Assembly (NCBI RefSeq): GCF_026213295.1
Contig: NC_079423.1
Span: 12,190,838 to 12,254,837 of the forward strand
Length of the DNA: 64,000 nt
Reading direction: 5' to 3'
Source of the DNA: Gadus chalcogrammus
Lineage: Eukaryota; Chordata; Actinopteri; Gadiformes; Gadidae
The translations under genes were made by a program, and so were the position numbers. The notes beneath the pieces are model-generated. The model saw nothing but the letters and a program-made list of their open reading frames with translations, did not search any database and had not been told where the DNA came from. Within the stretch, counting starts at the first letter, position 1; each line of letters starts with the position of its first letter. Shown here piece after piece: positions 55,250-64,000 of this stretch.

Positions 55250-56935
55250 AGGTCCCAGTTAGGCCCTAGAATAAGGTATTAAAATTTCAGGGCGGTAGGA
55301 CCTTCCTATCTCAAAAACTGTTTTTCCACCACATTCTGAACCATTAGGTCTTGCAGGCTACACTTCTGAGGGGCTTTGTCCAAATGACACTCCATTTGGG
55401 AAAACTTTTTTTCTCTAAGGGCTAGAACTCCAAATCTCGGATATGTCGTACACAGGGCCCCGGGAAATGTGTGTAAACATTTTAGCATCCCTAGCTATCT
55501 CGAAAAGGTCGGCAAAGGGGCGTGACCTCCAACAGTACAGTAAATGTACATAAGACAGAGGTTAGTTTCTAGTCCCCATTTTTTGTGGGATGGAGGTGTA
55601 CATTTGTGGCTAAAGGTGTGTAGACACAGCTGGCCTGTGGCCACGTTTTTGAAGTCGGGGGTCAAAAGGTCAAAAGGAGCCGGCACCACGCCGCTTATGA
55701 GATAACAAAAAGTTAATGTGTGTTTCTCTCATAACTTTTTGTCATTATTAAAGAGAGGCCTGATTCTCAGATATGCATGTTGGATGGCTAGGGTGTAGGT
55801 CTGGGAAGAAGTTCAGGCCAAAATCTTGCAAGCGAGCCGCTAGGTGCAGGTGCAACGAGATGGAGCACTTGCTGAGCCTGGACTTTCATAATCTTCGCTC
55901 TGTGAATGTAAAGGATGTTTGGTCGGATGTTACGACGAAGAATCATAATGTGAATGGGAATATTCTATAAATCTCTTGATGTCATCTTTCGTCTCAACAC
56001 TTCTGCTGCAGCCATTTAAAGTCTCACTCCGAGAACCTTAAAACATGAATCAATCCATTAGAAGTATGAAAATATCTTCCCGGTGGTGCAACAGAACAAA
56101 CAAGGTGTCCTTTGACATCTACGTTTCGAGACGATTGCAACAGTGCCACACATGATCATATTTGAATATGTTTCAGGGGAGTAATTAGCTGTCGATTTTG
56201 GAGGCCTTTATCAATAATGACCAGCTATAGATTTGCTTCCCGATGGAGATTTTTGACAAATTACATGTTAATTAGCATCTACACGTTAAGCTGAGTCCAA
56301 TGAGATCAAGCTCGGCCTCTTGCTACACCGAGATCATGTCCTAGACCTAGGTGTACCATGTAAAATACATGTTACCATTAGCTAGAGTGTCGTTCTTGGT
56401 GTCATTGGACTCAGCTCAACGTGTAGATGCTAAATAACATGTAATTTGTGACAAATCTTTATCGGGAAGCAAATCAATAGCTGCTCAGTATTGATTAAGG
56501 CCACCAATTTCGACAGCTAATTACTACCATTAAACATGTTTGAATATGCTCATGTGTGGCACCGTTGCAATCTCCTGGAAGCGTAGATGTTGAAGGACAC
56601 CTTGTTCGTACTCTTACGCCACCGGGAACATATTTACATGCTTCTGATTGACTAATGAATTGATTCAGCAATTCCCCCAGAAGTCTGGGGTCAAAAGGTC
56701 AAAAGGGGACGGCACCACGTCGGGGTGGATCCAGATCTCGGGCAACAGCGCAGGGTTGCCAGGTCCTGCAAAAAACGTGCCCCCCACATACCGTTCAAAA
56801 TCCACCCAAAATGTCCTAGAAGCATCCCAAATAAAAAATGATATTATTGGCCATTTTGGCCAACGTTTTGAAAGTAATAATATTTGAGGGAATATTTTTT
56901 TGTTGTTGTTTTAGCAGCGAAATGCACCGTGTGAG

Positions 56936-57011
<76 letters not shown>

Positions 57012-58587
57012 TGTGTCTGTGTGTCTGTGCGTGCATGTGTGTGCTTGTGTGTGTGTGTCTGTGCGTGTGCGTGCGTGTGTGTGTGTGTGTATAACACGCT
57101 ATTTTATGTTGAAATGCGACGTAATCCAGTGTTCACGAAAAGTACACTGTCAACGTATGCTTTTGGCGACTGGGTTGGCTCTCAGATATACGTGTTTGTA
57201 ACAAGATGATAACATTAAAAGTTACATAAAGTAACAGTTTAATAACACAAACGCAGGAAGCACGTGAGCTGCTAGTTTAGCGAAAGCAACCTGACGTCGT
57301 TGAAACATGCGAGCGAGCCGATCAAATCCTAATAACTATAAAACTAAAGATCAGACACAATCACTGACTGAAGATTATGCAAGTAAAAAGTATATTTCTC
57401 GCTAGAAATGTTATTAGAAACACGTTTAACGGTGAATCGGTCCTAAAATATTGCATTTCCCATTCAGATAATAAAGATTAATAATGATCATACACATTCA
57501 CGGACTGAAGATTATGTAAGGAAAATGTACATTTCTCGCTAGAAAAGTCATTAGAATCGCGTTTAATCGTGTATCTGTCCTAAAATATTGCATTTCCCAT
57601 TCAGACAATAAAGATTAATAAAGATCATACACATTCACTGACTGAAGATTATGTAAGGAAAATGTACATTTCTCGCTAGAAATGTCATTAGAAACGTGTT
57701 TAATGGTGTATCTGTCCTAAAATATTGCATTTCCCATTCAGATAATAAAGATTAATATAAGCTACGCCGTGTTCCGGAGCCGCGGGGGATTCTGGGAATT
57801 GGGGTTCTCAGTTGACAAATGGGGCTTTTGTTAACTTGTTTTGTTGTTAGGATTAAGTGGGGTTAATGGATTCGGGATGTTATGTGGTTGTGTGTTGTTC
57901 TATTAACATTGTTCGTGTGTTCATTATTGTCGACACCGTCACCGAGAGTGACGTGACCATCGTTTCGTGCAGCTGTTCCGTGTTGAAGTCTCGTTCAATA
58001 AAAACCAACTCTCGTTGTCGAGCGTTCAATAAAAACCAACTCTCGCGTGCCCCCCCCCTACAAACGTGTCTCCCCCCCCTCAACAAACGTGTCCCCCCCC
58101 CCCCCCCCCCCCCCCCCCCCTTCAACTAACGTGCGTCTCATGACGTCACAGACCATGCTGGATTTGTTTACCTTCAGCACGCTTTGTTTTCCGGTTTTCT
58201 TTTTTACAAAATAAACGAGTCACACGGCTGTGTGCTCAACGTGCGAAGTTGTGTTCTTAACTTATTGCAATTTCCACAGCCTAATTATATATATAGGTTT
58301 TGGCATAAACATAACTAGGGTGCACTGTACTATCTGCGCACACCCTTTCTGAAGCCTCTCTCGCTCTCTCTCTCTCTCTGTCCCTCCCGCTCTCTCTTTC
58401 TCTCTCTCTCGTACCGTTTTGTGGAGCACGTTAATTGTCTTAGAACACTCCCATTCAGAATGCATTGGTTTACATTTCGTTTTGTGTAACACGCAAAAAG
58501 TCGGACTATCGTGCTCGGGAACACGCTTCAATAGATTAACGTTCGTGCGCAGGAGCACGCAATTGCGTGATACCGGGTTGGGTATTG

Positions 58588-59543
58588 TGTGTGTGTGTGT
58601 GTGTGTTTAGGCCTATGTGTGTGTGTGCGTGTTGTCGCTCTTTTTGGGATCACTCATAGCCTTTACAGGAGCTTATATCCAGTCAGGAATTTATAGCCTA
58701 GGTATTTTCGGGAATTTTGAAAACTGAATCCATACTGTTAGATCCGATGTTGTTCTTTATTGCCATATAAAATCCGTTTTCATCGCGTGTTTTAGTTAGG
58801 GATTTTTGCTAATCGCCTGTAAGCATGTGGTCATTAGCATCTGGCGACTTGTTTGAGAGTCAGCATCAATGGCCCCCCCACCACCAAATTCCCCTACAGA
58901 AGAGCCCTGGAGCTCTTCTTTAAAAAGCCCAGGAGAATTAAATGCTCCCAGGCTGGATGTAGCCTTTGTGGATGAGCAAAAACTTCACAGTTCTCCGTCT
59001 GTTGTCTTCTTTGTCCTCATCCTCCTGTCGCTCTCTTGTCCTCTTCCCCTGACTCTCACTGTCTCACAAAGGAGCTGAGCTCACCTGAGGTCTATTTGTA
59101 GTGCTAAGGCTCACACTGATTGGTATTCAATTAGCTTTATTTTTTATTTTTCATGTGTGTGAGTCTGTGTTCTTTTCAAAGTTTATCATTTAAAAAGATG
59201 TGTTTTGCCCATTGTTGCAGGAGATTTTATTTTTGTGTCTTATGTAAAAAACAGTTATGCTTTGGGCATAGCAACCATGTTTAGTGTTTAAGCATTAGGC
59301 AAAAATCTGTAAATAAATTGTGCAAATTATATTTGCGTTGTGGCATTTTTTGTTTAAATATTACTATGCAAAAATATAAAAATCTGTAAATGAAGACACA
59401 AAAGGCAAAGTTACAACACCAATGATCCCATTTACTGTAATACACAGGACTGTTTGAATAGGATTTAAGTGCATATTCTCCTCTCAAAGTGCACCAGATT
59501 CATGCATTCCAATGTAAAGGGTACAAAAAAATGCCCCCGTACC
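58588..59543. other. Interior of the composite hAT, no gene recognised
   Basis: A short GT array is at 58585-58630. An open frame at 58869-59078 (MAPPPPNSPTEEPW ...) matches nothing I know. AT-rich from 59100. Confidence 0.45.
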
Positions 59544-59896
59544 TAGGCCTGTCACGATAACACATTTTCTGGGCGATTAATTGCCCCAGGAATTATTGCG
59601 ATAAGCGATAATATTGCCGTTTTTCAACTAATATAATGATAAAGTACACCCTTTCGAAGATCAATAAACCTTTATTTTTTAAAGAACACTGGAACTGGAC
59701 GTCTGGAAGACATTTAAAATATCCAGAATAAATTAACAAAACAACCAAAAACAATCTATTATTAACAAAAAATGCTCTTGAATAAAAACCAAACACCACC
59801 AAAAACAATCAATAAAATTGAAACACTAAATAAAAAGGATGTAAACACGATTACGCCAGGACTCCGCCTCCTGCACAGACAATGCAACAAGTTAGT

Positions 59897-60822
59897 AGCC
59901 GCGTTTACATGGCACATCTGATCCGCATAGATTTCTATGCGGCATAGATCTGTTCCTAAAATGTGTTCCGAATGTAGGCTACTGTCTGTATCCATGGCAG
60001 TAACAAAAGTGTCCGTTCTGTCTTTCGCGCACACCTGACACATCTCTGGACCGGCGGCGACATAATGGATGTCTTATCACTATCGGGGATTTTAAATTTG
60101 ATTTTAATGAAAGCACAGCAGGAGAGAGCTTTTCTCTGCCTGCTCCTTCAATTAAGAAGGAGGAGGACAGCGCAGCAACGTCAATTTCTCGTCAGATCTT
60201 TATATTTACCTTAAGCTCCGCCGCAAACAAGAGGAATTTGGATGCGAGTCTGCAGCCAAGACTGGTGGGAGAGAGTGGTCTTACAGGAATTTGGTGACCA
60301 GGAATCCTCGAAGGTCCATTTGCGAACTACTGCAGCTGCCATCTCTCTAAGTTAAGAAGTATTTTAACGTTCAGCCTGCAAAAGTACTACTAGTAGCCTA
60401 CTCATTTACATATACCTCGGACGCGCGCGGACACTACGATACGCGAACACGTCATTCGTAAACATGTCCCGTCGCTTAGCAACCGGACACGCTTACCGGA
60501 CTACTTTTACGGAGTGATAACAAAGACGTGAATCAGGCAATAAATCCACTTTCCTTGACAGCGGTGAAGTTCGGTGTGCTTAAAAGTACCGACGGAGCTC
60601 AGTGGACCAATTGCGAAATACTGCGGCTGCTCTTAGTTAAATCCCAATCTATTCGGAATAAGTGCATACATGGCGATTAAAACGGACTACACCACCTCTT
60701 CTATTCGGCATAGAATCTATGCCGAACAGATAATTGTATTCCGAATGAGGCGTATACATGATCATTTTCTGTTCCGCATAGAAATCTATGCGGAACAGAT
60801 GTGTCCATGTCAACGCGGCTAC
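59897..60822. mobile_element. MITE with GTAGCCGCGTT ends
   Basis: GTAGCCGCGTTTACATGG at the left and CCATGTCAACGCGGCTAC at the right are inverted with one mismatch. The subterminal CCGCATAGATTTCTATGCGG palindrome recurs near 60775-60795. A target duplication could not be settled. Confidence 0.7.
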
Positions 60823-60952
60823 CGACACTTGACGAGGGGGTTTACTCGTTGTGCCCTGTAATTATGAGCCGGAGCCCGATTTCAACCTGACATTTGTGAC
60901 TTAGGCCTACCCTGCTAAATATATATAATATATATAAATATATATAATGCAT

Positions 60953-61076
60953 AGAACGCCGGTCACTATCGGGAAAATAAGCCCCGACAGGGCGAACAGG
61001 CGACCGACGCGCAGCGGAGGTGTCTTGCTTCACCCTGAAGGGGCTTATTTTAGATAATGACCGGCGACGTTCTATA
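60953..61076. repeat. Imperfect inverted repeat
   Basis: TAGAACGCCGGTCACTATC ... AAAATAAGCCCC pairs with GGGGCTTATTTT ... GATAATGACCGGCGACGTTC around a GC-rich centre. It looks like a tiny MITE. Confidence 0.7.
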
Positions 61077-61674
61077 CTACATCATCCCGCTTATTACAAG
61101 GCTACTTGCCAAGACGAAACAATAACTTCACATGGTGTGTCTTTTTACAATTTATTCGTTAGCAGCATTCGTAGTGTTGATCAGCAGAGAAATAGTCCTT
61201 CAAAGACGTTGACGTTGCTTAGCAAACGAAGACGCTGGGGTTGACAAGTTACCGGACTATCTATGCAAGTGAACGGAGCGTTCCACGGCATTGAGAAGAC
61301 CCGTGTAATAAAGGCCTATAATATTTCTGTTTATGGCATAGATTTCTTCTCAGATTATGCCAATAAAGCAATGATTTAAAAAAATAAGGGTGCGAATGGA
61401 AATTATTGCGGCCGGCAAAAAATTATCGCTCATTTTAATTTATCGCGCAATTAATTGATTTATTGCATATCGCGACAGGCCTACCCGTACCCCCCCAGAG
61501 GGTTCGGGGACCACACCACCGCTGCTGAAAAAAATCCTGCGGGAAACACTGGACAATATGCAGAATCTTTTCACTTATACGCATATAGACTGGTGAAAGG
61601 TAAGAAAAATGACGCAAAAAACGCCCCTTTCACGTGAACGCGCACTGAACCTAAAGCGGAAAACCTGGTTCAAC

Positions 61675-62168
61675 TAATTGAATCTAAAGTGAGCTTCGTG
61701 GTACCATTTAACTCTGATTGCGAGTTGCGGCTCTGTCGAGCCAGGTTTTCCCAAGATAGCCTGGGTATGTTCAGCGAGGTTTGTGGTATACCCCCCTGCA
61801 CAATGACAATAAAGTCTGAAATCTGAATATCGTCAGACAATGCCAAGGGATCGGTTCTGTCCCGTAAAACCATCTGTCTCCGGAGAGACGCCTGTACGAG
61901 AAGTGCGCCGGGGTCCACGGGAACACCCACAAATGGTGATGCCATTGTCAGAGGATGGGCTAGGAAGCTGCGCACGCCGATTTAAGTAGCCGATCTCCGG
62001 CTAGACTAAGCCGAAAAACTGCTCCCGACCAGGTTTGGTTGCGAGCATAAGTCACCATGGTGATACAGCGACGCTAAAAGAGATCGACTTTCGTGGTACA
62101 ACTAACCCAGGCTTGGAGCTCAACATACCTCGCTAACCCTCTAAGCGAGCTTCGTGGTACCTGGCCCA
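61675..62168 (-). mobile_element. Harbinger-family element, copy B, deletion derivative
   Basis: Reading on the minus strand, 62168 downward matches the 5' end of copies A and C. A frame from the ATG at 61945 reads MASPFVGVPVDPGALLVQAS then QMVLRDRTDPLALSDD, and into the shared AATAAAGTCTGAA segment. After that, in place of the rest of the transposase, a short end region repeats CACGAAGCTCACTT-like sequence (61690-61720). It supplies an empty site for both insertions in copy A. Confidence 0.75.
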
Positions 62169-62309
62169 GATGAGGCTGTGGTTGTTTATAGCCGCTTGTT
62201 CTGGGTTGTTTTGTGTTGTCTTTTAAGTAGTGTTTATAAGGAACAATGTTTAGGAGGACTGTGTGTGTGTGGTGGACTCAGGGGGGGCGACTGCCCCCCC
62301 ACCCCACAT

Positions 62310-62545
62310 GAAAAAATTCTATAGTTTACTATAGTAAATAAACTATAGTATACCCTATATATACTATAGTAAATATTGTAGTGTTTTTGAACCTTACTAT
62401 AGTAGTTTTATTACAGTAAACTATAGTATACTACAGAAAATTATATAGTTTACTATAGTAAATAAACTACAGTTGTATACTATAGTAAATATTGTAGTGT
62501 TTTTGAACCTTACTATAGTAGTTTTACTACAGTAAACTATAGTAG
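62310..62545. repeat. ACTATAGTA-rich tandem duplication, unit about 120-130 bp
   Basis: TATAGTTTACTATAGTAAAT and TATTGTAGTGTTTTTGAACC each occur twice (for example at 62375 and 62487). The words are themselves palindromic. It may be the core of a small MITE. Confidence 0.8.
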
Positions 62546-63067
62546 TTGCAGCCATGTTGAAATCAGCAAGTGACTTGATCGAAGATATCCCTTCGCGCTC
62601 TTTGCTCAGTTACGTATGACGCAAGCACGTTAGGGCGAGTCCTATGGAGCCAGTTTCCTGCCATAATTCAAACCTGGAGAAAAAAAAGTTTGAAAGGCTT
62701 GTAAGTCTGGGTTTGAAAACTCTACAACTTGTAAAAAAGGTTTTGCAACACTGAAAACAGAGATTATAACCTGAAAAAAATTCAAACATGTGTAAACATG
62801 ATTTTGTGTTCTATTTTATCTTCTTCATCATTTTCACCAACATATTTTCAAAGTATTCTTTTTTTTCACAAACATGTTTTTAAAGTTCAAACAATTTCAC
62901 CAGCACATTTGCAGAGTTTCAAATCTGGCACTGTTCTAACAGTGCATTTCATTGTTTCCCAGTTTTGAAACCTTGTAAATGGGATTCTGCAAACAGGTGT
63001 TCATACATTGAGAAATAAGTTTTGAAAGGTTGAATATTTATTTTTAAAAACTTGTAAAGGTGTACGT
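62546..63067. other. AT-rich spacer, no gene recognised
   Basis: Repeated TTTTCAAA/TTTGAAA-like words recur irregularly; nothing else identified. Confidence 0.5.
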
Positions 63068-63522
63068 TAGGGATGGGCGATATGGCCTAAAATCCATATT
63101 GCGATATACATTGCAACCTATTGCGATAACGATATATATCATGATATATAAATCATAATAGAACCATTTCAGAACAGGTTACATAGACTCTAAGGAAAGC
63201 CAAACTGCTAAATGTATAAAACAAAAGAAAGAAACTAAGTATGTTGTTTTGAGAACATTTATTGTGCAAAACTGTAATCATACAACATAATGTTGTAGCT
63301 GCAGAGACTTATAATTCTCTTAATGAAATTAAAACTGGTGGTGTCTTGTTAATAAAGAAACGGATACTGTGAATTAGGGAAATACGTCCAGTATTAGGCA
63401 TGGCTATTTTAAATAAGGAAAAATCTTCCAAGTGTGTGCACAGATAATTGATATTAAAACATAAAAGTGCAAAATGAACGCATACAATTTTGAAATGAAC
63501 ATGAAATGAGCGCAATCACCAG
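63068..63522. mobile_element. End of a hAT-Ac-type element
   Basis: TAGGGATGGGCGATATGGCC at 63068 is a typical fish hAT-Ac terminus, followed by GCGATATA-rich subterminal sequence. It is interrupted at 63523 by Harbinger copy C, and its other end is not in the window. Confidence 0.6.
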
Positions 63523-64000
63523 GGCCCTGTACCACGAAGCTCGCTTAGAGGGTTAGCGAGGTATGTTGAGCTCCAAGCCTGGGTTAGTTGTACCACGAAA
63601 GTCGATCTCTTTTAGCGTCGCTGTATCACCATGGTGACTTATGCTCGCAACCAAACCTGGTCGGGAGCAGTTTTTTTCGGCTTAGTCTAGCCGGAGATCG
63701 GCTACTTAAATCGGCGTGCGCAGCTTCCTAGCCCATCCTCTGACAATGGCATCACCATTTGTGGGTGTTCCCGTGGACCCCGGCGCACTTCTCGTACAGG
63801 CGTCTCTCCAGGAGACAGATGGTTTTACGGGACAGAACCGATCCCTTGGCATTGTCTGACGATATTCAGATTTCAGACTTTATTGTCATTGTGCAAACAA
63901 CGAAATTGGGGTTCTTCATAAGAGATACAGATTCTCATCAGAGGGTGTTCGTTATTTGATCGTCCTTTTGGACCTAATGTAGACAATGATTACTGTTGCG
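63523..64000 (+). mobile_element. Harbinger-family element, copy C, cut by the window edge
   Basis: GGGCCCTGTACCACGAAGCT starts the copy. It runs without the two insertions seen in copy A, and the transposase start lies at 63746 (MASPFVGVPVDPGALLVQAS). LQETDGFTGQNRSLGIV-like reading shows a frameshift just after (an extra A near 63809), then the shared segment at 63864-63915. Truncated by the end of the window. Confidence 0.78.

Larger units (their letters stand above)
51748..58580. mobile_element. 6.83-kb near-perfect palindromic element with 7-bp target duplication
   Basis: The left arm (51748-55158) and right arm (55201-58580) are inverted copies around a 42-base loop. The termini are CAACCCGGTATCACGCAATT and its complement, flanked by the exact 7-bp duplication GGTATTG (51741-51747, 58581-58587). 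Each arm holds, from outside in, a GA-rich run, a poly(G/C) run, three 137-bp tandem units, a CA/GT array, a nested inverted repeat, and a GC-rich centre. Arms differ mainly in the lengths of the poly(G/C) and CA/GT runs and in scattered bases. Every open frame in one arm is mirrored in the other and none resembles a transposase. Confidence 0.9.
59544..61483. mobile_element. hAT-Ac-type element, non-autonomous, 8-bp target duplication
   Basis: The ends TAGGCCTGTCACGATAA and TATCGCGACAGGCCTA are flanked by the exact 8-bp duplication CCCGTACC (59536-59543, 61484-61491). Its interior holds a MITE (59897-60822) and an imperfect palindrome (60953-61076). No transposase. Confidence 0.93.
51274..61551. 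mobile_element. Composite hAT-type element with 5-bp target duplication
   Basis: The ends CAGTGTTTCCC (51274) and GGGAAACACTG (ending 61551) are flanked by the exact 5-bp duplication GACAA (51269-51273, 61552-61556). Both subterminal regions contain CAGCAGCGG-type words. Its 10.3 kb is mostly later insertions: the palindrome (51748-58580) and a hAT (59544-61483). No transposase of its own is seen. Confidence 0.7.

Noticed and set aside
51748..58580. Assembly fold-back artefact
   Set aside because: Not excluded by sequence alone, but the 7-bp direct repeat at the outer ends, the 42-base loop and length differences in the poly(G) and CA runs between arms are what a real element would show.
1..64000. 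CRISPR-like array among the tandem repeats
   Set aside because: None of the arrays has short constant repeats with unique equal-length spacers, and the host is a vertebrate.

Overview
The window is vertebrate nuclear DNA, almost certainly from a ray-finned (teleost) fish. It has spliced genes with GT-AG introns, fish-type L1, L2 and RTE/Rex-like LINEs, a tRNA-derived SINE with an L2-like tail, many hAT and PIF/Harbinger transposons, a retroviral LTR and long CA/GT microsatellites. I recognise one host gene. It lies on the minus strand at 28381-37874 and encodes a TOG-array (TOGARAM/crescerin-like) microtubule protein in 13 coding exons that join in frame to about 836 codons. Nearly everything else is transposable elements inserted into one another.

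Layout: 1-1214 is a minus-strand LINE endonuclease fragment. A nearly intact L1 (1215-8197, 19-bp target-site duplication) lies in it and was itself broken by a hAT element (2030-3237) and an RTE fragment (6695-7637). 8273-8940 is a small foldback. 9135-11520 is an L2 LINE holding a solo LTR. 11917-15012 is a second LTR of the same family, split by a ZBED-like hAT. 15013-21350 is a 6.3-kb foldback element with 170-bp tandem repeats in both arms; a 653-bp MITE sits in one arm only. 22049-28008 holds two nested hAT transposase pseudogenes and a HARBI1-like gene. A SINE follows at 28043-28306.

28381-37874 is the TOGARAM-like gene. Its exon 2 - exon 3 region is duplicated, and the copies are separated by a Harbinger-type fragment and a hAT with an apparently intact 653-aa transposase (34041-36546). 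38083-38712 is a palindrome-rich MITE. 39963-41060 holds tandem repeats. 41395-42535 is a 45-bp minisatellite of about 25 units, each carrying a close match to the vertebrate CTCF core motif. 44230-46847 is the degraded 3' end of an endogenous retrovirus with its 3' LTR.

47094 to the end is a set of nested transposons in which I can read many target-site duplications: a Harbinger family in three copies, a 2.8-kb Mutator-like element, 5-bp-TSD hAT-type elements, 8-bp-TSD hATs, and a 6.83-kb near-perfect palindrome (51748-58580) flanked by a 7-bp duplication.

The two kilobase-scale palindromic elements and the tandem CTCF-like array are the most unusual contents. The two palindromes have no recognisable transposase, have different termini, and hold internal tandem repeats. 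All family assignments come from reading motifs and termini by eye; no database search was run.
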